DNA of 10,312 bases from NCBI GenBank assembly GCA_900552985.1, contig USBP01000025.1:1-10312 (forward strand), read 5' to 3'. Origin of the DNA: an uncultured Oscillospiraceae bacterium (GTDB lineage Bacteria; Bacillota; Clostridia; Oscillospirales; Acutalibacteraceae). The notes under the pieces are model-generated. The model saw nothing but the letters and a program-made list of their open reading frames with translations, was not told where the DNA came from and searched no databases. Shown here in pieces: positions 1 through 6,127 of this stretch (positions are counted from its first letter, which is position 1; each line of letters starts with the position of its first letter). The translations under genes and the position numbers were made by a program.

Positions 1-2
1 GT

Positions 3-66
3 CAAGGGGTAAAACCCCTTGGCTGCTTCTCTTGGTTCGTTCTCTTGCAGAAGCAAGAGAATGAAC
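3..66. repeat. Pair of strong hairpins at the left edge
   Basis: Two inverted repeats lie back to back. The first is CAAGGGGT (3-10) pairing with ACCCCTTG (14-21) around a 3-nt AAA loop. The second has 14-nt arms (35-48 and 53-66) that match except for one G/T-type position, with a 4-nt AGAA loop. CTCTTG also recurs just outside the second hairpin (29-34). Neither hairpin is followed by a clear T-run on either strand, so they are poor intrinsic terminators. The structure could be the 3' end of a unit outside the window or a dispersed palindromic repeat. No coding sequence is supported here. Confidence 0.45.
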
Positions 67-208
67 GCATGTACAACGCAACCGGGCACTTATTAAAAGT
101 TAGCAGAAAATCTCATGGCCGCACCACAAATGAAAATGATAGCATGTTCTGGTCGGGTCAAGACCGTTCCCTGTAAAGCCGGATGGTAAATTCCAAAAAT
201 TGGATGTT
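67..208. other. Non-coding stretch, nothing recognised
   Basis: I see no ORF with a ribosome site, no RNA gene and no convincing promoter between the left-edge hairpins and the terminator that follows. Base composition is more AT-rich than in the neighbouring genes. Confidence 0.4.
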
Positions 209-240
209 AAAAAGCCCCTGCCTCAGAGGCGGGGGCCTAA
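209..240 (-). terminator. Intrinsic terminator of the TetR gene
   Basis: A 9-bp GC-rich stem (214-222 with 228-236, one G/T wobble) encloses a 5-nt loop. On the minus strand it is followed directly by five T residues (complement of the A-run 209-213). It lies about 45 bp past the TetR stop codon and is correctly oriented to end that transcript. Confidence 0.8.
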
Positions 241-282
241 ATAAAAACCACGTTCAGCATCCAAATCCCTACAATCGAATAT

Positions 283-939
283 CTAGCGCTGTATCGCCCT
301 TGTTACAAAATCAACCATGGCGTCAATGACTTCCTCCTCATTTTCCGAAAGCATGCTACCGAGGAACAATTTCTTTCGTTCCATATAATAGTTGGAGACA
401 AAGGAGAACTGATACATCATCACTAAATTATCCAGCATAAAGGCCGCTGTGGAAATATCCAGATCCTGCCGGATACGCCCAGCCTGCTGATCCTCCGTCA
501 GGAGCTGTGCATACAACTCTACCGTGACCGCCTCCGCATCGCGGGAAAGGCGCTCTGAAAGGCTGACCAAGCTTTGAGAGGAGCAATCCAGATAGATCTG
601 GTTCATCTCCGGATACTGCCTGGCCGCATCTCTCGCAATGCACAGCATCTCCCGGAAGGCATTGATCGCGCCCTTTTCCCTGTTCACCTGAGAGAGGAGC
701 TGATACATCCTTTGCAGGCAATGCTCCATCACCTGCAAAAACAAATCCTCTTTAGACGAAAAATAGCTGTACATCGAGCCGATGCTGACGCCGGCCGCCC
801 GAGCAATCATGTTGATATTGGCTGCATTGAAGCCCTTCGTGGCAAACTCATGGATTGCGGCGTCAAAAATACGCTGCCTGCGTGCGGGCGAAGTTGTTTC
901 AAACGGATTTTGCTTTTCTTTTCGTTTGCCGTGCTCCAT
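283..939 (-). CDS. TetR/AcrR-family transcriptional regulator
   Basis: This encodes a 218-residue one-component DNA-binding regulator. TetR proteins usually repress and leave DNA when a ligand binds the C-terminal domain. The N-terminal tetrahelical domain is clear: an opening helix at about 20-33 (RRQRIFDAAIHEFATKGF) and a helix-turn-helix at about 38-61 (NINMIARAAGVSIGSMYSYF), followed by the typical SSKEDLF. The C-terminal ligand domain (about 70-218) is divergent, so the ligand cannot be named. The ATG at 937-939 is chosen because GGGAGG lies 8 nt upstream. The frame stays open to 1110, but that extension is not TetR-like and has no ribosome site. The gene follows the transketolase/aminotransferase operon on the same strand, separated by 216 bp and a hairpin. 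It is the obvious candidate to bind the palindromes in that operon's leader, which is inference. Confidence 0.9.
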   Translation of the reverse strand: MEHGKRKEKQNPFETTSPARRQRIFDAAIHEFATKGFNAANINMIARAAGVSIGSMYSYFSSKEDLFLQVMEHCLQRMYQLLSQVNREKGAINAFREMLCIARDAARQYPEMNQIYLDCSSQSLVSLSERLSRDAEAVTVELYAQLLTEDQQAGRIRQDLDISTAAFMLDNLVMMYQFSFVSNYYMERKKLFLGSMLSENEEEVIDAMVDFVTRAIQR

Positions 940-1068
940 ACGGCCTGCCTCCCTCTTCCAGCAGCCTTGTTGTGTTCCTTCGGGAAACTCCGCGGTGTCA
1001 AAACCAATCCGCAGGCCGCAACTATACTTTCCCTGATGCGCCGATAACGCCCTCTGCTCAAACAATAC

Positions 1069-1098
1069 CCGCCCGCACGGAAAAGACCGCGCGGGCGG
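1069..1098 (-). terminator. GC-rich hairpin between the operon and the TetR gene
   Basis: Eight-bp arms CCGCCCGC (1069-1076) and GCGGGCGG (1091-1098) continue after one mismatch into a further CGG/CCG helix with a 6-nt loop. On the minus strand the stem is followed by GTATTGTTTG, a weak T-tract. It is probably a partial terminator of the operon that lets some transcription reach the TetR gene, or alternatively a leader hairpin of TetR. The 940-1155 gap shows no strong promoter. A TTGACA at about 977-982 lacks a good -10 at the right spacing. Confidence 0.45.
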
Positions 1099-1155
1099 AT
1101 CCTGTTTCAATATTAACCCTTTTCAAACATGCCGGGCATCATTCCCTTTTGGCCG

Positions 1156-1968
1156 TTAGCCCTTTGCATAATCAGCGACCGCAAACATAAAGTTGCCGAT
1201 CTGACCTGCAAACTCCGGAGCACCATCCAGAATCAGCTTACCTGCCTTGAGCGAATCCAGCATATCCGCCGTGCCGAGCAGGATGCCCAGCGCGTCGTCA
1301 AACGTCGGGAACCGCATGTTGAAAAACGGCAGGGAACGCTTATAGACCCCACGGCCCGCCTTGGAATTGCCTGCCTTGACACGGATATAGGCGGAAACAT
1401 CCGGATGGCCGTCCACCCCGATGGCATACACACGGTCGGGGCTGTGAAGTGCCCACTGATGAATCTCCTCATGCCCGGCCTTGTTGAGCTGGCTGATGCC
1501 GCTCGTCACCAGATAGAAGAAGCATTTGACCATCAGCTTCTTCGTCGCCTCATCCTCCGGCGCCTCGCTTGCACCGAGCAGCTTCGACATTTTCAGCAGC
1601 ACCATCACAAAGGAAATCAGATCCGGCACATATTTCACCTTCAAGTGAAATTTCGGGATGCAATCCGGCCCCATCTGCCCTTTGAAAAACTTGTTCAGCG
1701 CTGGAATGCTCTGAAATTCCAGCTCAATGTGCGGGTTGCGCGTCAGTCGGCCCGCATGCACAAGCCACTCGCCGCTGTTGATTACAAAGTGCGTGCCCAC
1801 CTTGCCCTCCGGGCTGTCCGGATCCAAGGCGCTGACCTGAATGACCGCATGCGTCTTTTTGAATTTATCGCCCAGCTTCGGAATATCCATAGCGATGATC
1901 TTCGCAAGCGGCAGCGCTGCATTCAGGAAGATTTTGCTGGAATACAAATCATCTTTCGTAATTCCCAT
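1156..1968 (-). CDS. SCP2-like lipid-binding-fold protein (second paralogue)
   Basis: This 270-residue protein has no signal peptide or clear membrane segment, so it is probably cytoplasmic. It appears to hold two SCP2-like modules, at about 40-130 and 180-265. The C-terminal module has the typical order: beta-strand region (YAIGVDGHPDVSAYIRV), a mid-helix with 'FDDALGILLG', then strand and helix 'KLILDGAPEFAGQIGNFM'. That pattern resembles the SCP2 sterol-transfer fold, which binds acyl chains or other hydrophobic molecules. The assignment rests on pattern and is not certain. The protein shares its layout with the first gene of the operon (5201-5968), so the two look like diverged paralogues that could form a heteromer. 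The ATG (1966-1968) has GAGGTG 6 nt upstream and starts 3 nt after the transketolase C-half stop, implying translational coupling. A role as carrier or scaffold for a hydrophobic substrate is inference. Confidence 0.65.
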   Translation of the reverse strand: MGITKDDLYSSKIFLNAALPLAKIIAMDIPKLGDKFKKTHAVIQVSALDPDSPEGKVGTHFVINSGEWLVHAGRLTRNPHIELEFQSIPALNKFFKGQMGPDCIPKFHLKVKYVPDLISFVMVLLKMSKLLGASEAPEDEATKKLMVKCFFYLVTSGISQLNKAGHEEIHQWALHSPDRVYAIGVDGHPDVSAYIRVKAGNSKAGRGVYKRSLPFFNMRFPTFDDALGILLGTADMLDSLKAGKLILDGAPEFAGQIGNFMFAVADYAKG

Positions 1969-1971
1969 TCA

Positions 1972-2982
1972 TCACACCTCGTCATCCCAAGAATCGTCCT
2001 CTTCAAAGTCCTTATGCATGACTTCGCGGATGGCGTCAATGATCCCGTTGGCATCAATGCCAACCATAGACATGATATCCTCATGCAGGCCAATCGGCGC
2101 AAACTTATCCGGATGGCCCAGCTTCTTAAAGGCGCAGCCCTTGCCGAACTCCGCAATAACGCTCGCCACCTGGCTGCCCAAGCCGTTGATTACGTTGTGA
2201 TCCTCCGCCGTGATGATGCGGCGGGTATCGACGATTGCCTTCTGCACCGCCTCCACATCAAGAGGTTTAAGCGTGTGCATATCCAGCACGCGGATCTTCA
2301 GGCCGTCAGAGGCCTCCAACGCCTTAGCAGCCTGCAATGCCTGGTACACGCAGGAGCCGCAGGCGATCACGGTCAGATCCGTGCCCTCATGGACGGTGTG
2401 CGCCTTGCCAAGCTCAAAGCCATATTCCGTATTGTCATACAGCAGGCGGTCAAAGCCGCGGTTGATACGGATATAGACCGGGCCGGGCGTCTCATAGGCG
2501 GCACGGATGGCGTTGACAGTCTCCATGCCGTCCGCCGGGCACATATACGTCATGTTCGGGAAGGTCAGCAAACAGCCCATATCCACGATCGCGTGATGGG
2601 TGGAGCCCGCCTGGCCAAAGGATGTGCCGGCGTGGCTGCCGATAATCTTGACGTTTACATTCTGGTAGCAGATATCCGCGTGGATCTGATCGGCGACACG
2701 CATGGTCGCAAATGCAGACATGGTAGATACAAAGGGCACCAGCCCGGCCTTCGCCATGCCGGCCGCAATGCCGAACATATTCTGCTCCGCAATGCCGACG
2801 TTGAAGAACCGCTCCGGGAACTCCTTACGGAATACGCCGATCTTGGTGGAACCGGCGAGATCCGCCGTCAGGGCGACGATCTCCGGATGCTCCTTGCCGA
2901 GATCACACATCGCCTTGCCGTAATATTCCGCAGTCGCCATCGCTTCGGAGCCGACTGCCGTATAAACGAGTCCTCCCGCCAT
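1972..2982 (-). CDS. Split transketolase, C-terminal subunit
   Basis: This is the 336-residue Pyr plus C-terminal half of a two-subunit ThDP-dependent transketolase. It shows the Pyr-domain 'ADLAGSTKIG' (40-49), 'FFNVGIAEQNM' with catalytic Glu66, the active-site segment SHAGTSFGQAGSTHH (116-130), and the C-domain 'ITAEDHNVINGLGS' (257-270). By hand alignment to yeast transketolase, His117, His129, Ser45 and Arg175 match His469, His481, Ser386 and Arg528. Arg359, which binds acceptor phosphate, is replaced by Ala18 in 'TAEYYGKA', where relatives usually have T-R-x-x-Y-G. Asp477, which reads the acceptor alpha-hydroxyl, is replaced by Ala125. The enzyme should still form the dihydroxyethyl-ThDP intermediate but probably uses an unusual acceptor aldehyde. 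The ATG at 2980-2982 has GGAGG 10 nt upstream, inside the end of the N-half gene, with a 2-nt intergenic gap. An acidic tail (EEDDSWDDE) ends the protein. A 1-deoxyxylulose-5-phosphate synthase is unlikely, given the split form and motifs. Confidence 0.93.
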   Translation of the reverse strand: MAGGLVYTAVGSEAMATAEYYGKAMCDLGKEHPEIVALTADLAGSTKIGVFRKEFPERFFNVGIAEQNMFGIAAGMAKAGLVPFVSTMSAFATMRVADQIHADICYQNVNVKIIGSHAGTSFGQAGSTHHAIVDMGCLLTFPNMTYMCPADGMETVNAIRAAYETPGPVYIRINRGFDRLLYDNTEYGFELGKAHTVHEGTDLTVIACGSCVYQALQAAKALEASDGLKIRVLDMHTLKPLDVEAVQKAIVDTRRIITAEDHNVINGLGSQVASVIAEFGKGCAFKKLGHPDKFAPIGLHEDIMSMVGIDANGIIDAIREVMHKDFEEDDSWDDEV

Positions 2983-2984
2983 GG

Positions 2985-3854
2985 TTACTTCGCCTCCTTC
3001 TCAACGCGCTCGATGCGCTTCTTATAATAGGCATCCAGGCTCTTGGCCGCCTTGTCGTGCAGGTCCTGGTCAATTGCGCCATAATGCCACTTGAAATCAT
3101 TCTCCATAAAGTCGATGCCGCAGCCCTTAATGGTGTTGCAGATAATCATAACCGGCTTCTCCGTCGCCGCCAGCGCATAATCAATCGCATCGCACAGCTC
3201 CTTGAAGTTGTGGCCGTCAATCTCCTTGACGTCAAAGCCAAAGGCCGCCCACTTATCCGCAAAGGGCTCAAGCTTCATCTCGTCCTCCGTCGGACCGTCC
3301 ATCTCCAGGCGGTTGCGATCGACAAAGGAGATCATGTTGGTCGTGTTAAACTGGCCGGCAGACATGGCGGCCTCCCAGTTGGAGCCTTCGTCGCATTCGC
3401 CGTCGCCCAGCAGGCAGTAGGTGATGTAGGATTTTTTCTGGACGCGGGCCGCCAGCGCAGTACCGACCGCGATGGAAAGGCCGTGCCCCAGAGAACCGGT
3501 AGAGGCATCCACGCCGACAACCTTGTTGGAATCCAGATGGACGCCCATCTTGGAGTTGGTCAGGTTGAAGGTCTTCAGCTGCTCCGGATCATTCCAGCCC
3601 AGATCGCACAGAAGGCCGGCATAGCCAATGCCGATGTGACCCTTGGAAAGGATAAAGCGATCGCGATCCTCCCAGTTCGGATCCTCCTTCTTGATATTCA
3701 TGTACTTGTAATAGAGCACCGTCAGGATATCCATCGAGCTCAGGCTGCCGCCAATGTGGCCGCTGCCCGCCATGAGCGTGGTATCCAGGCATGTGTGCCT
3801 GAGCTGGTTGGCCTTTGCCTCCAGGTCAAGCCACTCCTGCTTTGTTAATGGCAT
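2985..3854 (-). CDS. Split transketolase, N-terminal (ThDP-binding) subunit
   Basis: This 289-residue protein is the PP-domain half that pairs with the next gene. The ThDP diphosphate/metal motif runs from GDG (150-152) to DRN (179-181, metal ligand Asn181). Active-site histidines are visible: His33 in SGHIGGS, His73 in LSKGH, His106 in GVHLD and His257 in KWH. 'DASTGSLGHG' (116-125) is also typical. Length fits the N-subunit of split transketolases (about 270-290). An oddity is HIGG where most relatives have HPGG. The usual reaction moves a two-carbon ketol unit from a ketose or hydroxypyruvate to an aldehyde. The ATG has AAGGAGG 9 nt upstream. The gene is followed after 2 nt by the C-subunit, as expected for equimolar partners. 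Its neighbours (aminotransferase, SCP2-like proteins) argue against a central pentose-phosphate role. Confidence 0.94.
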   Translation of the reverse strand: MPLTKQEWLDLEAKANQLRHTCLDTTLMAGSGHIGGSLSSMDILTVLYYKYMNIKKEDPNWEDRDRFILSKGHIGIGYAGLLCDLGWNDPEQLKTFNLTNSKMGVHLDSNKVVGVDASTGSLGHGLSIAVGTALAARVQKKSYITYCLLGDGECDEGSNWEAAMSAGQFNTTNMISFVDRNRLEMDGPTEDEMKLEPFADKWAAFGFDVKEIDGHNFKELCDAIDYALAATEKPVMIICNTIKGCGIDFMENDFKWHYGAIDQDLHDKAAKSLDAYYKKRIERVEKEAK

Positions 3855-3871
3855 TTGGAAACTCCTCCTTT

Positions 3872-3905
3872 ATATATGGGTCCATATCAGCCGCGCAAGG
3901 CGCGG
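3872..3905 (-). promoter_or_regulatory. Inverted repeats between aminotransferase and transketolase genes
   Basis: This 66-bp gap is the widest inside the operon. It holds ATATGG (3874-3879) with CCATAT (3882-3887), and CCGCGC (3891-3896) with GCGCGG (3900-3905) around a 3-nt loop. No T-run follows, so this is probably an RNA-processing or stability hairpin or an operator. There is no convincing promoter in the gap. Confidence 0.35.
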
Positions 3906-3920
3906 TTATGTGCAGGTAGG

Positions 3921-5183
3921 TCAGTCGATCTCCGGGTGGTTTTTGCGAAGGAGCTTGAAGCATTCCTCCGCCACCTCAATTGTGTGGTTGATATCCTCAT
4001 GCGTCAGCGCGGCGTTAATGAAGTGGTTATGGTGCGAGGTCAGGAAGATGCCGCGGCGCACCATGTCGGCCACCCACTCCTGATGCAGCATCAACGAATC
4101 ATCATCCGCAATGCGCAGATAGAATAGCGACGGCATACCGGAGGCGATCAGATGGAACCCGTGCTCCTGGCCGGCCTTGACAAGGCCTGACGTCAGCTCA
4201 CGGCCGAGCTCATCAAAGAGCTTGGGCGTGTTGAGTTTTTTCATCTTATTAATGCAGGCGATACCGGCTGCGAACGGAACAGCGCTCATCCAGTAGCTGC
4301 CTGTAAAGGTGATGCCGCTGACGACATCCTTGAGGGATTCACGGCCGCAAAGGGCGGAAACGTTATAGCCATTCGCCAGCGCCTTGCAGAAGCAGATCAG
4401 ATCTGCCTTAAAGCCGAAATAGTGGTCGGAGCCGGCCAGATCCATACGGAAGCCTGCGCGCACGTCATCAATGATGAGCACAACGCCGTGATCATCGCAG
4501 AGCTTGCGCACCTTCTGCCAATAGCCCTCATCCGGGAAGAAATTATCGTTAAAATTACCGTGCATGTAGGGCTGCGCAATCAGGCCTGCAATCTCGCCCT
4601 TATAGTCTGAGAAGAGCTGCTCCAGCGCCGGATAATCGTTAAAATCCACATAGAGATTGTTGCAGACCTCTTCCTCCAGCACGCCGGAATAGTCCAGCTT
4701 CTGCGTCCAGGGCGAAACGCCGTGGTAATAGCCGTTGAAAAATACGATTTTCTTGCGGTGGGTCGCGGCGCGGGCCGTCATCACGGCGAGGCTGGTGACA
4801 TCGTTGCCGTTTTTCGCAAAGAATGCCCAATCCGCAGAAGCGACCGTATCCACCAGCAGCTCTGCAAAATCCACCATAATCGAAGAGGGGATGGTCACGC
4901 AATTCTCTTTTTTGAGCTGCGCAAGCGCCGCCTTATCGACATCCTCATCGCAGTAACCCAGCACGTTAGGGCCGTAGCCGCACATATAGTCGATATAATC
5001 GTTGCCGTCCTCATCCCAGAAGTGCGAGCCTTTCGCATGGGAGGAGTACAGCGGGAAAGCGTCGTTGGGAATATAGCAGCCCTCCGACGGCCCCTGATGG
5101 CCGTAGATGCCGGACGGGATCACTTTCAGCGCACGGTTAAATGCAGCGCGGCTCTTTTCATAGGTATTCACTTTAAAGCTCAT
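3921..5183 (-). CDS. Class III PLP aminotransferase, GSAM-like
   Basis: This 420-residue fold-type I PLP enzyme belongs to aminotransferase class III, in the branch resembling glutamate-1-semialdehyde aminomutase. The PLP lysine is Lys267 in 'LICFCKALANGYNVSALCG'. Asp239 of 'LIIDDVRAGFR' is the residue expected to contact the pyridine nitrogen; the family usually has D-E-V at this point. 'KNGNDVTSLAVMTARAAT' (124-141) forms the cofactor phosphate loop and 'FFNGYYHG' (148-155) the ring-stacking region. The start is the ATG at 5181-5183, with AGGAGG exactly 8 nt upstream. A GTG three codons earlier lies on that ribosome site and is rejected. It is not the haem-pathway enzyme: no other haem gene is near and the active-site sequences differ. 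Its place between SCP2-like protein 1 and the split transketolase suggests it aminates the transketolase product, a hydroxyketone, or a related carbonyl (inference). The gap to the preceding gene is 17 nt. Confidence 0.92.
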   Translation of the reverse strand: MSFKVNTYEKSRAAFNRALKVIPSGIYGHQGPSEGCYIPNDAFPLYSSHAKGSHFWDEDGNDYIDYMCGYGPNVLGYCDEDVDKAALAQLKKENCVTIPSSIMVDFAELLVDTVASADWAFFAKNGNDVTSLAVMTARAATHRKKIVFFNGYYHGVSPWTQKLDYSGVLEEEVCNNLYVDFNDYPALEQLFSDYKGEIAGLIAQPYMHGNFNDNFFPDEGYWQKVRKLCDDHGVVLIIDDVRAGFRMDLAGSDHYFGFKADLICFCKALANGYNVSALCGRESLKDVVSGITFTGSYWMSAVPFAAGIACINKMKKLNTPKLFDELGRELTSGLVKAGQEHGFHLIASGMPSLFYLRIADDDSLMLHQEWVADMVRRGIFLTSHHNHFINAALTHEDINHTIEVAEECFKLLRKNHPEID

Positions 5184-5200
5184 TCCTGCCACCTCCTGAG

Positions 5201-5968
5201 TTAGGAAAGATAAAGGGACACACGGTCCAAAATCCGGTTGACGTTATCAATCATGTTGACCATGCCGCACATGGCGATGCTGCCGTCGCAGATGCAGCCC
5301 ATCGCACTGACCTCGCCGCGCAACAGCTGCCCCGCGATCTCCAGGTTGCCGAACGTCATAGCGGCACGCGCCTTGCCGCAGCGCTCTTTTACGGTAACCA
5401 TGTGATGGTTGCGCACACGCAGAGTCACGCCGATATCCCCATTGACATTCATCGCGATATCGCCGTCAGGGATCAGCCCTGTGCTGAAGATGCCGCTCTT
5501 GTCATGGTTGGCCACCTGGGAGATGGCGACAGCCGCCGTGTAAAGCGTCAGCCGTGTGCTGATGGCACGGAACTCCGGGTCCTTCATATCCTCCGCATCC
5601 GGGCGCAGGTACTTTGACAGCAGGTCGGTCAGCGGCACAAAGCTCTTAAGCAGGAATTTCAGATGCGTGAAGCCCTTGGAGGGGAGCGGCGTTGTTGTGC
5701 CGTCGATCAAGCCATTAAACTTCTCGCAGGAGCTGAAGGGGAGCTTTACGTCGCATTTGCCGATGCCCTCTTCCATCCGGCAGCGCCCGTTCTTAAAGGT
5801 GATTGTAGCAGCCGGACCGCCCTTGACCTCAAAGCCAATGGAAATCGGCTTTTTATTGGTCAGGAGTGCACTTGCATTGGGATCCATCGCACACAGGTTT
5901 TCCAGCGTGCCGAGAACGCCGAACAGGTTGATGTACGCCAGGGTTTTGGTGTCGGTCGTTGTTAACAA
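5201..5968 (-). CDS. SCP2-like lipid-binding-fold protein (first paralogue), operon's first gene
   Basis: This 255-residue protein has no signal peptide. Two SCP2-like modules can be traced. One (about 41-125) has 'ISIGFEVKGGPAATITFKNG', then 'CDVKLPFSSCEKFNGLIDG' and a hydrophobic stretch. The other (about 165-255) has 'IAMNVNGDIGVTLRV', 'AAMTFGNLEIAGQLLRGE' and 'GCICDGSIAMCGMVNMIDNVNRIL', matching the usual strand, 'helix-G-E/D', strand, closing-helix order. A helical linker lies at about 130-155. The layout mirrors the operon's last gene, so they are probably paralogues. SCP2 folds bind sterols, fatty acyl-CoA and similar ligands in a hydrophobic tunnel; the ligand here is unknown. The start is a TTG at 5966-5968, supported by AAGGAGG 8 nt upstream and no better ATG. 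The rare start codon may keep expression low. Confidence 0.68.
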   Translation of the reverse strand: MLTTTDTKTLAYINLFGVLGTLENLCAMDPNASALLTNKKPISIGFEVKGGPAATITFKNGRCRMEEGIGKCDVKLPFSSCEKFNGLIDGTTTPLPSKGFTHLKFLLKSFVPLTDLLSKYLRPDAEDMKDPEFRAISTRLTLYTAAVAISQVANHDKSGIFSTGLIPDGDIAMNVNGDIGVTLRVRNHHMVTVKERCGKARAAMTFGNLEIAGQLLRGEVSAMGCICDGSIAMCGMVNMIDNVNRILDRVSLYLS

Positions 5969-5976
5969 AGTACCTT

Positions 5977-5983
5977 CCTCCTT
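5977..5983 (-). promoter_or_regulatory. Ribosome binding site fixing the TTG start
   Basis: AAGGAGG (complement of CCTCCTT) lies 8 nt before TTG 5966-5968, a near-perfect Shine-Dalgarno sequence. This makes the non-ATG start credible. The operator-like palindrome begins only 4 bp further upstream. Confidence 0.8.
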
Positions 5984-5987
5984 TTTC

Positions 5988-6003
5988 GAGTGAGCGCTCG
6001 TTC
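5988..6003. promoter_or_regulatory. Candidate TetR-type operator in the operon leader
   Basis: GAGTGAGCGCTCGTTC is a 16-bp imperfect palindrome (6 of 8 positions symmetric) with a perfect GAGCGCTC core (5992-5999). Size and shape fit TetR-family operators, including those of fatty-acid regulators. The 11-bp half AGCGCTCGTTC (5993-6003) recurs as AGCGCTTGCTC at 6050-6060 (9 of 11 identical). The TetR at 283-939 is the likely binder (inference). The site lies downstream of the predicted transcription start, so it would act as a roadblock unless a second promoter exists. Confidence 0.5.
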
Positions 6004-6050
6004 TATCACAATCGAAACATATGCGGGCCTTTCACCCGCTTATGCCCGAA

Positions 6051-6066
6051 GCGCTTGCTCAAGCGC
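6051..6066. promoter_or_regulatory. Second palindrome in the operon leader
   Basis: GCGCTTG (6051-6057) pairs with CAAGCGC (6060-6066) across 2 nt, a 7-bp perfect inverted repeat. In RNA it could form a 6-bp stem with a tetraloop. It shares an 11-bp half-site-like sequence with the palindrome at 5988-6003, 57 bp away, and may be an auxiliary operator. Confidence 0.4.
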
Positions 6067-6093
6067 ACACTATTCTATCAATACTTGTTTTAC

Positions 6094-6122
6094 ATTTTAC
6101 CAAAAATCATTCCATATGTCAA
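6094..6122 (-). promoter_or_regulatory. Sigma-A promoter of the transketolase/aminotransferase operon
   Basis: On the minus strand, TTGACA (6117-6122) is a perfect -35, followed by a 17-bp spacer and TAAAAT (6094-6099). Transcription should start near 6087, leaving about 120 nt of leader before the TTG start. No other promoter of similar quality lies between glnA and the operon. Confidence 0.8.
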
Positions 6123-6127
6123 CGCGC

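Noticed and set aside
940..1110. 57-residue N-terminal extension of the TetR protein
   Set aside because: It is not TetR-like, includes part of a GC-rich hairpin, and the internal ATG at 937-939 has a well-placed GGGAGG.
1129..3027. 632-codon plus-strand open frame opposite the transketolase C-half and the SCP2-like gene
   Set aside because: It is antisense to two strongly supported genes, rich in Arg, His and Ala with no recognisable domain, and has no ribosome site. It is a mirror of GC-biased codon use.
3921..5183. Haem-pathway glutamate-1-semialdehyde aminomutase (hemL)
   Set aside because: It is related in fold, but the active-site motifs differ and no tetrapyrrole gene is nearby; the operon context points elsewhere.
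1156..5968. Sulfo- or apulose-type sugar catabolism built on a split transketolase
   Set aside because: Such clusters normally carry isomerase, kinase, aldolase or transporter genes. None is here, and the acceptor phosphate and hydroxyl residues are missing. It remains a fallback if the alignment is wrong.
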